From a virus: a stretch of DNA of 50,062 nucleotides. The stretch's first letter is position 1; the number at the start of each line of letters is the position of its first letter. The stretch spans positions 1 through 50,062 of the IMG/VR virus record IMGVR_UViG_3300049740_001473; one strand, 5' to 3'. Of this stretch, positions 1-10,200 are shown one piece after another. Below the pieces are notes generated by a model, which worked only from the letters and a program-made list of their open reading frames with translations, had not been told where the DNA came from and did not search any database. The position numbers and the translations under genes were made by a program.

Positions 1-1746
1 GGACTAGCACAAGGACCTGGTGGATGGAATACTAAGTGTAGAGAAGACATGGGTCTAATAATTGACGCAGTATTGTATGACTTAGTATATGGTACTAATC
101 TTGAAACACGCACAGCAGCACAAGCATATACAACTGATGCAGGTGCATTACAACTTGGTTCTAATGCAACTGAAGTAACTAACACTATTGCAGCATATGT
201 ATATCTAGCAGACTTGCTCCAGGAAGTCGGCAATGATGTAGTTTCACAAACTTTATATGGCGATACAGCAATAGCTGGATTTTCAGCAACTGGTACAGTA
301 CCAGGCGGTGACGGATCTCCTGCACTAGCAGCTCATGATAGTGTTGACGCTATTAGAGCTTACTTAGATGCATATGTTGCTGCGTCAGGTACAGATGCAG
401 ACAAAAAAGATGCAGCAGAAGCTATACTTCCAGCAGTTGCTTATGGAGCAAGAACTTGGTCGTCAACTACACAGCAAGCTATATTCAATCAGTTCCAAAG
501 TGAACGTGTTGAATTGCAAGATGCAGTTACAGCGTTTATTGAAGAAAACTTTGCTTATGTGCAGGAAAAATGTAAGAGAGATGTAGGCTATATTCTAGAT
601 GCAGTTTATTACGATATGACATATGGTGGTAACAGTGAAATATTTAGAGTTGGTAAGAGTTATTTCTCCGACGAAGGCGTAAATCAATTAAGTACACTAA
701 GAGAAGTAAATGCAACTCAAGCAGCATACGGACACTTAGAAAGCTTAGTAGAAGCAGTTGCTATTGGTACACCAAGTGGTGTTAATGCAATTAAAAAACA
801 GTCAGATATTGCATTTAATCCAACAACAGATGATCAAACCGCTGGCAATGCTGGTACTATTGCAGCCAAAGCACTAATAACTAATGTGCTATCTTTCTTA
901 GATGATACTATTAATAGAACAAATGTAATTCCAACTGTATCTGAAACTACTCCAGCTACAGCTTGGGTAGCAGCTGATCTAGTAACAGCCGCAACTGCAC
1001 TAACTGATGCAAAGCGTACAGTACAAGATGAAACAACAGTATTCATTGAGGAAAATTATGCTTACATTAAATCTAAGTGTGAAAGAGATATTAGATACAT
1101 TGTAGATGCAGTTGCATACGACATATTCTACAGTGGTAACTCACAAGCACATCTAGCAGCAGAGCAATATTTTGACGGAGGTAATTATCAGATACCAGTT
1201 CCAACAAAGAATGCTACAGTACAGACATTTAAATATCTATTAGAAATAATGTCAGATGCTGTACGTAACATTGCTGTGTCTGCATTACAAAATAGAGTAA
1301 TCCAAACTACAACTGGTGCATCTGCAACATCGTTTGAAGCAGATCGTATTAAGGACTTGTTAACAATTATTGTTAACCTAGTACAGCACGGTTACTCAAG
1401 TCAAGTTACATTTGATGTTAATATCACAACAGTACCGAGAATTAACGAAAGTGTAACATTCCACCAAACAAGTTTGATTACAGCAAGTGGACAAACATTT
1501 GAGTGGGTTGGATCTGGAACTAATATTCAATCAGCGGTTCCATACAAAGGCGGACAACCAGTTGAAGCACAACAAGTAGTGGAAAGTAACGAAGGTAAAG
1601 TTTACTTTACAAGTACTGACCAAAAAGGTGACTTCAAAATTGGTAACAGCTTAACTATTGAACGTGCGTCTGGTACGATTACTGGACAGACTTTTGATAG
1701 ATCACTATTCGCGGTGTTAACACCATACATCTTGTCACTACAGTAA
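1..1746 (+). CDS. Virion structural / fibre-associated protein with internal repeats (5' truncated by window edge)
   Basis: The reading frame is open from base 1, so the gene begins upstream of the window and the first ATG at 49 is not its start. Three copies of a motif K-C-x-(R/E)-(E/R)-D, followed by a hydrophobic stretch with D-A-V-x-Y-D and Y-x-(G/S)-x-N, begin at 34, 568 and 1075. This gives repeat units of about 178 and 169 residues. Copies two and three are preceded by F-I-E-E-N-(F/Y)-A-Y. Similar repeats occur in large structural proteins of marine T4-like phages (family knowledge). The C-terminus (about 1610-1743) has a G-D-F-K-I-G and T-G-Q-T-F-D-R-S-L-F-A segment typical of those proteins. 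It is followed by four more fibre-type genes on the same strand. No enzyme motif was seen. The exact role is unknown; an appendage or baseplate-attached protein is the likeliest reading. Confidence 0.7.
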   Translation, partial: GLAQGPGGWNTKCREDMGLIIDAVLYDLVYGTNLETRTAAQAYTTDAGALQLGSNATEVTNTIAAYVYLADLLQEVGNDVVSQTLYGDTAIAGFSATGTVPGGDGSPALAAHDSVDAIRAYLDAYVAASGTDADKKDAAEAILPAVAYGARTWSSTTQQAIFNQFQSERVELQDAVTAFIEENFAYVQEKCKRDVGYILDAVYYDMTYGGNSEIFRVGKSYFSDEGVNQLSTLREVNATQAAYGHLESLVEAVAIGTPSGVNAIKKQSDIAFNPTTDDQTAGNAGTIAAKALITNVLSFLDDTINRTNVIPTVSETTPATAWVAADLVTAATALTDAKRTVQDETTVFIEENYAYIKSKCERDIRYIVDAVAYDIFYSGNSQAHLAAEQYFDGGNYQIPVPTKNATVQTFKYLLEIMSDAVRNIAVSALQNRVIQTTTGASATSFEADRIKDLLTIIVNLVQHGYSSQVTFDVNITTVPRINESVTFHQTSLITASGQTFEWVGSGTNIQSAVPYKGGQPVEAQQVVESNEGKVYFTSTDQKGDFKIGNSLTIERASGTITGQTFDRSLFAVLTPYILSLQ

Positions 1747-1759
1747 GAGGAAATAAATC

Positions 1760-2098
1760 ATGGCCGAACCATTAAACGTATTTAAGACAATAACAGCAGA
1801 CTTAACAACTGGGAACGAAATTGTATATACTGCCCCAGACGGAAAGACTGCAATCATATTGATGGCACAAATATCAAATGTAACAACTACAGCAGCAGCT
1901 ACTAGTTTTTTACACTTTGATGCTTTCACTGCCGATCAAACAGAACTACTAGCTAATTTTGTAGTTCCAGGTAACGATGCTACAAGTCCTATCACAGGTA
2001 AACTTGTGGTAGAAGAAAATAACTCGTTACGGGCACAAGCATCAACAAACGATGCACTAGTGTTAACATTAAGCTTATTGGAGTCACTAAATGCATAA
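1760..2098 (+). CDS. Small cap-like structural protein, cassette copy 1
   Basis: A 112-residue protein with no signal peptide or membrane segment. Its composition and alternating hydrophobic pattern suggest a beta-sandwich. It is a clear paralogue of the protein at 2749-3081: both have N-E-(I/V)-x-Y-T-A-P near residue 20, A-Q-(I/L)-x-N, a central V-x-G-N, G-(K/R)-L-V-(V/I)-x-E-N and a terminal L-S-L-L-E. The first 110 residues of the giant ORF at 4250 have a similar layout. An AGAGGAAAT Shine-Dalgarno precedes the ATG. The 3' end overlaps the next gene by 8 nt, implying translational coupling. The role is not established. I infer a small cap or adaptor that works with the fibre-like product of the next gene, because the pair is duplicated as a unit. 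Confidence 0.75.
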   Translation: MAEPLNVFKTITADLTTGNEIVYTAPDGKTAIILMAQISNVTTTAAATSFLHFDAFTADQTELLANFVVPGNDATSPITGKLVVEENNSLRAQASTNDALVLTLSLLESLNA

Positions 2099-2672
2099 TA
2101 TAGGATTATTAAGTAACAGAGTCAAAAAGACTCCAGCGTTAAACGCTGAGAGTTACAGATATACATATCTTGACTTGGAAAATGCTGAACCGGATTGGGG
2201 TGTACCTGATACAGCCAAAGCAGATAACAAAGGTATTAACATTAACCGAGGCCTTGCTGCTTCGGATACACAAGGTACCAGAAACTGGGTTGTAATTGGT
2301 CCAGGTCTTAGAATTAATGGTGATGACGTTCTACTCGTTGACGAGGAAGCGTTTGTTAGTTTGACAGGGGACCAAGAATTTAGCGGTACAAAAACATTCC
2401 TTGATCAAATAGTTATTGGGTCAACTGACTCTACTGACTTAGGTGAAAGATTACGTGTAGACGGTACTATATCGGTCAATAATATCACTACACAGAATCC
2501 TGCTTTTAACTTAGTAGATACAGTTGCTGAAATTATTAACTTTGGTGGACAAGGTACTGACATCAATATCGGTTCTAGCTTTGGTACAACTACAATTAAT
2601 AATGATTTAATTATTAAGGGTAATGTAACAATCGAAGGTACTGAACAAAATATGGACGGTGGTTATTATTAA
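2091..2672 (+). CDS. Fibre-like structural protein, cassette copy 1
   Basis: A 193-residue protein whose ATG lies inside the end of the preceding gene (8-nt overlap). The N-terminus (I-G-L-L-S-x-R-V-x-K-T-P, then A-E-x-D-x-G-V-P and a D-T-x-G-x-R-x-W segment) is shared with the product of 3074-3721, so the two are paralogues. The C-terminal half differs. Here it has fibre-shaft sequence rich in G, T, N and I, with phrases such as V-D-G-T-I-S-V-N-N and I-K-G-N-V-T-I-E-G-T that recur in the giant ORF downstream. The gene ends just before a strong hairpin terminator. I infer a short appendage protein with a conserved attachment N-terminus and a variable tip. No catalytic motif was seen. Confidence 0.75.
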   Translation: MHNIGLLSNRVKKTPALNAESYRYTYLDLENAEPDWGVPDTAKADNKGININRGLAASDTQGTRNWVVIGPGLRINGDDVLLVDEEAFVSLTGDQEFSGTKTFLDQIVIGSTDSTDLGERLRVDGTISVNNITTQNPAFNLVDTVAEIINFGGQGTDINIGSSFGTTTINNDLIIKGNVTIEGTEQNMDGGYY

Positions 2673-2676
2673 TAAT

Positions 2677-2713
2677 TTAGCAAGGTTCACATATAGAAAC
2701 CTTGCTAATTTTA
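2677..2713 (+). terminator. Rho-independent terminator after cassette copy 1
   Basis: An 11-bp perfect stem (TTAGCAAGGTT pairing with AACCTTGCTAA), a 10-nt loop and a T-rich tail (TTTTATT). A late promoter follows about 9 nt after the stem. Confidence 0.8.
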
Positions 2714-2717
2714 TTAA

Positions 2718-2725
2718 CTAAATAT
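2718..2725 (+). promoter_or_regulatory. T4-late-type promoter (CTAAATAT)
   Basis: CTAAATAT resembles the T4 late -10 consensus TATAAATA. It lies 23 nt before the ATG at 2749, leaving room for a short leader with an AAAGGA Shine-Dalgarno. It follows directly on a terminator, so it restarts transcription for cassette copy 2. Confidence 0.6.
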
Positions 2726-2748
2726 CATAGTGATAAAAGGACGCATAG

Positions 2749-3081
2749 ATGCCAAATAATTCATTTAAATCTGTTAACACAGTAATAACCACAGTTAACG
2801 AAGTAATCTATACAGCCCCTCCGGGCTTTACAACAATTGTGATTAATGCACAATTAGCAAACACATCAGAATTAGATGTCAATTGTACATTTAGTTACGT
2901 TGAAAGTTCTTCAGGAAGTGAAACAAATCTTATAAGAGATTTTCGTGTTAGAGGTAACCAGTCGCAATCTGCGATTATGGGACGTCTAGTTATTAACGAA
3001 AACGATTCAATTAAGTGTCGATCAAATATCGATGCACCAATAAGATTAAGCTTGAGCTTGCTGGAGACTGAGGATGTCTAG
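2749..3081 (+). CDS. Small cap-like structural protein, cassette copy 2
   Basis: A 110-residue paralogue of the product of 1760-2098, sharing the N-E-V-I-Y-T-A-P segment, A-Q-L-x-N, the V-R-G-N turn, G-R-L-V-I-N-E-N and the L-S-L-S-L-L-E ending. It has its own late promoter and an AAAGGA Shine-Dalgarno. It overlaps the next gene by 8 nt, exactly as in copy 1. The sequence is well diverged from copy 1, so the duplication is not recent. The function is inferred only: a small beta-rich adaptor or cap belonging to the fibre region. Confidence 0.75.
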   Translation: MPNNSFKSVNTVITTVNEVIYTAPPGFTTIVINAQLANTSELDVNCTFSYVESSSGSETNLIRDFRVRGNQSQSAIMGRLVINENDSIKCRSNIDAPIRLSLSLLETEDV

Positions 3082-3721
3082 AGGAATAGGGTTACTCAGT
3101 GGTAGAGTAACTAAGACACCGCCAACAGAAGTTGAAACTGTTGCGCCGGATAGATTTACATTTATTGATGTTTCAACTGCTGAAGCAGATTTGGGCGTAC
3201 CTCCCGGTGACGATTACTTTCTTACCTCTGATACAGTTGGTAACCGAGCATGGTTACCTCCAGGGTCATTAGGATTAAACGGTGAAGAAAACGAACTTGT
3301 TTTTATTAAAAACGGCGTAAGTGCATCAACTACTAATATAGAATACGACGAAGCTACTGATAGTATAAAATTTCATAATTCTTATCAGCAACGAGGTACG
3401 GCTAAAGTAATATCAGACGATAGTTCTTTTACTGACGGAGTAATTGCAACGTTTGATAAAAATTCTTTTGGTAGTGCAAAATATATTGTGCAGGCTGACA
3501 CACCTTCACGTAAAAGACAAATAAGTGAACTACTTTTAGTTCATGACGGTACCAATGCTTCGGCAACAGAATTCGGTGTTATACACACTACAGACCTTCC
3601 TATCGCTGAATTTGATGTAGATATTGAAGGCGATTTAGTAAGATTATTAGCAACAAATGCTATAGATGATTCTACCGAAAATGTAAGTTTTCGTATAGTA
3701 GAAATGCTGATGCTAATCTAA
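3074..3721 (+). CDS. Fibre-like structural protein, cassette copy 2
   Basis: A 215-residue protein whose start overlaps the previous gene by 8 nt. The N-terminal 60-70 residues match the product of 2091-2672 (I-G-L-L-S-G-R-V-x-K-T-P, A-E-x-D-L-G-V-P, a D-T-V-G-x-R-x-W segment). The remainder is unrelated to copy 1. It lacks the glycine-rich shaft phrases and instead looks like a globular beta domain (about residues 110-215, ending R-I-V-E-M-L-M-L-I). That pattern (conserved base, exchanged tip) is what is expected of appendage proteins under host-range selection. It could equally be a virion decoration protein; nothing enzymatic was seen. Confidence 0.75.
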   Translation: MSRGIGLLSGRVTKTPPTEVETVAPDRFTFIDVSTAEADLGVPPGDDYFLTSDTVGNRAWLPPGSLGLNGEENELVFIKNGVSASTTNIEYDEATDSIKFHNSYQQRGTAKVISDDSSFTDGVIATFDKNSFGSAKYIVQADTPSRKRQISELLLVHDGTNASATEFGVIHTTDLPIAEFDVDIEGDLVRLLATNAIDDSTENVSFRIVEMLMLI

Positions 3722-3760
3722 TAAAACAGTACATTATTATCCGCTTAAACTTCGATTGGC

Positions 3761-3768
3761 ATAAATAC
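3761..3768 (+). promoter_or_regulatory. T4-late-type promoter (ATAAATAC) between inverted-repeat arms
   Basis: ATAAATAC lies 34 nt before the ATG at 3803. It overlaps the left arm of an 8-bp inverted repeat (ATTGGCAT at 3755-3762, ATGCCAAT at 3777-3784). It is the last late promoter I see before the giant ORF and is its likely driver. Confidence 0.6.
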
Positions 3769-3802
3769 CTTACAGCATGCCAATTAGGGGAGAGTGAACC
3801 GG

Positions 3803-4246
3803 ATGGCTAATAATAAAAAGTTCGTAGTCAAGAATGGACTACGCACCCATAACATTGACTTTACAACAACAGATTTGACAAAAACCGTTCTTATGGATAT
3901 TGATAATCTGGGTGATCTAAATGTTATCGGTGAGGGCAAAATCGTAGTAGGCGATTATGATGACAGCAGTAGTGTCATCGATCCTACAACCAAAATCGAG
4001 GTAATAGGTAATATTACAGCTTTTAAAGTAAAAGCTGATTTCCAGGGGGATGTGTTTGGGCAGGACTCTTCTCGACTTGTGGACTCTAATAACGGAGAGT
4101 TTAACGGATTTTTAAATGGGCAAGTAAGTAGTTTAGATAATCATACAACTGATGATCTAGATGAGGGCACACAAAATCTTTACTTTACGAAACAGAGAGC
4201 AAGACGTGAAGCAAGAATAATGGCACTGATCTTTGGGAGTAACTAA
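3803..4246 (+). CDS. Short tail-fibre protein upstream of the giant ORF
   Basis: A 147-residue protein. I chose the ATG at 3803 rather than an in-frame GTG at 3794, because GGGGAG upstream is only 2 nt from the GTG but 11 nt from the ATG, and the M-A-N-N-K-K-F-V-V-K-N-G-L start resembles N-termini of marine phage fibre proteins. Residues near 110-135 carry the fibre module N-H-T-T-D-D-L-D-E-G followed by L-Y-F-T-x-x-R-A-R. This same module occurs near the N-terminus and twice near the C-terminus of the giant ORF. The gene ends 3 nt before the giant ORF and almost certainly shares its mRNA. A collar or connector for the giant fibre is a reasonable inference but not shown. Confidence 0.75.
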   Translation: MANNKKFVVKNGLRTHNIDFTTTDLTKTVLMDIDNLGDLNVIGEGKIVVGDYDDSSSVIDPTTKIEVIGNITAFKVKADFQGDVFGQDSSRLVDSNNGEFNGFLNGQVSSLDNHTTDDLDEGTQNLYFTKQRARREARIMALIFGSN

Positions 4247-4249
4247 TAT

Positions 4250-7200
4250 ATGTCTTTTATAAGCACGACAAGAGTAATCGAGAACAATCAAGAGGTTTTA
4301 TTCGAAGGCCCATTAGATAAAGAAAGTAACGTACACACAGTTGCCATACTGAATGAAGGTGTTTCACCTAATTCTACAACCGATCCAATTAAAGTTACTT
4401 TAAGTCTTTATGACGCATCTGAGCCTGCAACAAGACCTTTTGCAATGCTAGAAGTTGCTCCGGGTACTGATGCACAGTATACTAAAGTTATAAACATACG
4501 TCCTGGAGATCAACTAAGAGCTGAAACTGATGGTGGTGAAGTCACTATTATGATCGGCGCCTTCGTTGATGAAGATACTCTAGTAACAAGTATTTTTAAT
4601 ATAACAGGGCAGTATGATCATACAGTTACATATCAACCATATGATGTTACATATTATCTTGGATCAACATATGTTAATACAACAGTAGATCAAACTGCTG
4701 TATATCCTACACAAGTTAATGGCGGTTGGACACCCTTAGGTTCTGGCTTTAACGCATATGGTGAATTTGATCCACTTGTATTATATCCGCCATTGTCTGT
4801 TGTTAAATGGGCTAACAATGTTTATGTTACAGTTACAGGATCTCCTATTGGAGTTTATCCAAATGATTATAACAGTACGTGGATTTCTTTCACATCATTA
4901 ACAAGTGACGAGATTCCAGATACGTCTGGTGTAAGTGCAAACGTTGCCGCAAGTATTACAATACTTAATAACAGATTAAACACACTTACTACAACTGAAG
5001 TTCCAGAAGCATCCGACGCCGATTTAGAAGCAGCATCAGGATTTGAAAATGCTTACTTCACTAGAGCTCGTGCTCGTGAATCTATTAGTGTAACAGGTGA
5101 CTTAATTTACGATGTTAATACTGGTGTATTATCAGCTCAAACATTAACACAAGATGATGTTAACATATTCATTGACAACAGAGTGTCAAAAGCATTTGTT
5201 GATGCACTAGGAGTTGATGCAGATACAGTTGATGGAGTTGAAGGCACAGTATTAGCACGAACTGATATATCTCCAACATTTAGTCAAAACATTATAGTTT
5301 CAGGAGAGATGCGTGGCGACTTACGTGGTAATGTATTAGCTGACGATAGTAGCATTATAATTAATCATGCTACAAAAGAAATTAATGGCCGCTTTGAAGG
5401 TACACTAATTGCAGCAAACAGTGATGTTATTTTAAATACAGGTATAGATGGTTTTGATGCTACGTTTACTGGTACTACATTTGGTGAACATAGAGGTGAT
5501 GTTTTATCAGATGATTCAAATGTAATTATTGATGCTAGTTCAGGATTAATAAGCGGTGACTTAGAAGGTAACGTTACTGCAACCTTTGGTGTATCACGAT
5601 TTAATGATATTATTACTGATAACATTATTGTGCAAGAAGAATTACAAGTTGCTAATATTTTAGGTAACATTACGTCGACAGGTGTTAGTACATTTAATAA
5701 CGTCGACATTAACGGTGGTTATATTGATAACGCTGTTATAAACACAACTAATATTACAGGTACAACTATTATAGGTACCTATATAGAAGCACAAACTGGT
5801 GGATTTAGAGGTGATGTTCTATCTACAGGTACATCACGCTTTAACGATTTGATTGTTACAGGCGACCTAACATTTAATACATTAGAGGTACAAGCACTTG
5901 CTGATTTTAAATCTCTTGTAAATATTGACGGTGGACTAACTGTCGGAGGAACTCTTAACGTTACTGGTGGAACTACATTTGGTAATATTAATGTTACTGG
6001 TGGACAAATTAGTGGCGTTACTTTAGGTAGTGGATCTTATCCGGTTGACATTGTTGCAGATGATGTAACAATTTTAAATTCATTTACTGCTACAGATGTT
6101 ACTGCTGAATTTTCGACACTAATAGTTACAGACGAAATGACAGGTGATGTTAACGGTAACTTGAGAGGAAACGTATTATCACAAGATGGTACAACTGTTA
6201 TAATAGATGCATTTGCTGGAATTATCAGAGGCGACTTAGTCGGCGATACGGCAGGACAACACACTGGTAATGTTGACGGTAATGTTGTAGGTAATGTAAC
6301 AGGTAATGTTACTGCTGCTGCTGGACTATCATCGTTCTCTAGTATGAATGCACAAATTGGTGATATTGCTGCCCTTGAAGCAGGCTCGTTAACAGTTACT
6401 GGTGCAGCAAGTTTTACAGGTGATCTAACATTTGATACACTACAGATTGCGTCATTATCAGTTAATAACACATTGACAGTTTCTGGTATTTCAACTCTTG
6501 GATCAGTAGACATTGGCGGCGGTACAATGGATGCTGTAACAATCGGTGGCAATGTGCCTGCAAGTGTTACTGGTACAATTTTTACCGGTGACAAAATGTT
6601 TGCTGATTTATTTACAGGTAGTCTAAAGGGTGTCGTAGAAGGATCAGTTGAAGGCGACTTATACGGTAATGTTCTAGGATTAGATAGTTCAATCGTTCTA
6701 AATACAAGTACTGCAAGAGCTTCATTAGATGCTGATGTTACTGGACAAATTGATGCAACGTCAAATGGTGGTGGCGAAAGTAGATTTGATGATATAACCA
6801 TTACTGGTGTATTTTCGCTGCAAGGCGGCGGCCAACTTACAGGTGATCTAACAGGTAATGTTACAGGTGATGTTACAGGTGATATATATGCAAGTAACGG
6901 AGATAAAATTTTAGAAGCAGGTAACGGAACATCTATTCCTGCAAAATTAACAGGTAATGTCGAAGGCGAAGTATTAGGTACATTTACTGGTACGGCTTCT
7001 GGAGACTTTACAGGTGATGTATTTGCTTACGATTCGACTAAAATGGTTGATGCGTTTTCTAATATATTAAAAGGTGATTTAGTTGGTAACGTAAGTGGTA
7101 ATGTTTTAGGCGATTTAACAGGTAATGTTAACACTGCAGGAACGCAAAGTGATGGTTTCTTTAGAAACTTAACAGTTGAAGATACACTTACATTCCCGTC

Positions 7201-10200
7201 ATTGAATATTTCGACAATTGATTCAGATAACATTCAGGTTGATAATGCAATATTAGATGTTGTAACAATCGGCGCTGGTATAACTACTGGTACAATTGAC
7301 AACACTACTATTGGTGCTACAACTCCAAGAGGTGGTGTATTTACTACACTACAAGGTGCAATCATTGAAGCATCGACTGAATTTAGAGGTAACATTGTAT
7401 CATCAGGATCTTCTAGATTTAACGAGCTTATTGTCACTGGCGATTTTGTAGCAAACTTACGTGGTGATATTATTGCTGAAGATTCAAGTGTAATTGTTAA
7501 CAATGCAACAAAAACATTTTACGGAACACTACAAGGTACAACGGTTGGAACACTACAAGGTAATGTTATAGCAACTTCAGGTCTAAGCGAATTTAATAGT
7601 ATAAATGTAGCACAAGAAATATCAGGTACATTAAGAGGTGATGTAGTTGCACCTGATAGTACATTGTTAATTGATATATCTAGTCAAAATATAAACGGTA
7701 ATGTAATAACAGCAACAGGTGGATTTAGTGGAGAGCTTACTGGAACACTAGTAGGAGATATCAAGGCCACCGGCGGCCAAGTTATTTTAGATTCGGGTAC
7801 TGACGGCACAGATGCAACATTTGCAGGAAACGTAACAGGTAACGTTTTAAACACATTAGGTGAAACAGTATTAGATGCTAATGCTGAAAGACTTACAGGT
7901 ACATTAGCAGGTAATGTATATGCAATAGACGGAACATCACAAATACTAGACTCGGGTACAGATGGTACCGATGCTGTATTTACTGGACAAGTAATCGGAG
8001 ATGTTACTGGTAATGTAACAGCTTCGTCGGGTGTTTCTAACTTTAATAATATAGTTATTGCCGAAGAAGCAGTAGGTAATTTTAAAGGTAATGTTCTTGC
8101 AGCAGATAGTTCTGTGCTTGTTAATTATCTTGATTCGTCAATTACTGCTGCTTCAATTACAGCAACAGGTAATTTTGAAGGTGATGTAATCGGTAATGTT
8201 GATACAAGAACAGTTGATGTTAACACAAGAAGTTATTTCCAAAATATCACAGTGTTGGGCGAAATTGACCTTAGTGGCGCATCAGGTAATATTACTGCTG
8301 ATATTGAAGGTAATTTAAAAGGTAACGTTGTTTCTACAACGGGTGATCCTAATGCTGCTGATATATTATTGTTAGATGCTGCCGGTAGAGCAATTCTTAA
8401 TATGGCATCGATTAGTTCTAATGAATTTACTGGTGACGAATTCATAGGTGACTTCCTTGGAGATTTATATTCTGCAGACGGATCATTTAGAGTATTAGAT
8501 ACAGGCGCAACAGGAAACCAAGCATATTACATCGGTGATATGAGAGGTAATGTACAAGGTAACTTACTTGGTGATGACTCGTCAGTAATTGTAAATTTTG
8601 CTTCAGGAGATGTTAACGGTAGAGTAGTTAGTTCTTCTCAAGGATTTCAAGGTAAAATTGAAGATCCTAACAGTAATATGTCCTCTCTGTATGACTTAAC
8701 AATTCGTAACAACTTATTTGTTGAAGGCACAACTACCACAGTTAATACTGATAACTTAGATATTAAAGATAACACAATTGTTTTAAACAAAGGTCAGAGC
8801 ACCGGAGTTGTTGGTGTTGTACTAGGTACAGCAGGTATACAAATTGATAGAGGCGACGGCGTAGATGCAAATCTACTTTGGACAGAAGATGGAAGCGCAG
8901 GATATTGGGACTTTACAAATACTGCTGAAGTAAGAGGCGCATTCAAAGGTAATGTTACAGGTGATGTTTATAGTCCATTTAATTCAGGAACTCCTATCCT
9001 AGATACAGGTACTGCAACTTTACCTGCTACATACATAGGTAATGTTGTAGGTGATATAGAAGGTAATGTAACTGTTGGCGCAGGCCTGTCTAGTTTCTTT
9101 AGTGTAAATGTTGAAGAAGAAATTGCTGGTAATTTACGCGGTAACGTATTAGCAAACGACAGTACTAAGATTATTGATTTTATTAACAGTAACATCTATG
9201 GTGCTACAATTTCAGCAACTGCTGGATTTAGTGGTGATGTATTCGGTAATATCGATGCTAGAGGAGAAAGTTCTGCAAGTTACAGTTATTTCCAAAACCT
9301 TAGTGTATCAGGTGACATCCAATTTGATAGTTTAAACATTGCTACACTTGACGTAGGTACTGATTTAAACGTAGGCAACAATCTAGATGTTACTGGTCAA
9401 ATTACAGCAGGTAGTGTGGATATTGCTGGTGGTGCGATCGACGGCACAATTATAGGTTCGACTGTTCCTGCTGCCGCTAGTGTAACTACGCTTACAGTAA
9501 CAACTGGTGATATTAATGTTACTCAAGGTACTATTAATATTACACAAGGTAACTTGAGTGCTGATACTATTTTTGCTGTTACTGATTTTAGAGGTGACTT
9601 GGTAGGTAATGTTACTGGTAGTTTGTCAGGTGGTACGGTTACAGGTGATGTTTATGGTAATCTTTATCGTCCAGGCGGCACTACTCCTGTTCTTAATACT
9701 GGTACAGGTGGAGTTGAACCTCGACTATACGGTAATGTAACTGGTAACATTACAGGTGATTTATTAGGTGATGTAACAGGTAACGTACAGGGTGTATTAT
9801 ATGGTAGTGTTATAAGTGAAGATAGTACAACAACTATTGTTAATGCTTCGTCTGGATTAATTACAGGTGATATTAATTCATCAGGTACATCTACTTTTAA
9901 CAATATTGTTGTTGAAGGCGCATTAGATTTTACGACATTTGCTCTTAACGAAATTACAGTTAACACACTACTACAAGTTGATGGTACTGCTAACTTAGCA
10001 GTGGCAAACATATTTGCTGGTGATATCGACAATACTAGAATAGGTTCTACAACTCCGTCGACTATCAGAGGTACTACTATTGAAGCAACTACTAAGTTTG
10101 TTGGTGACATTGCAGGTGAAGTAGACGGTAACGTTACTGGAGACTTAAGAGGTAATATAATAGGCGAAGATAGTTCGGTTATTGTAGATAATGATCTTAA

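Noticed and set aside
368-586. Small + strand frame inside the first gene
   Set aside because: It lies in another frame of a clearly coding region with conserved repeats and has no start signals.
3794-3802. GTG start for the short fibre gene
   Set aside because: Only 2 nt from the Shine-Dalgarno; the ATG at 3803 gives a family-like N-terminus.
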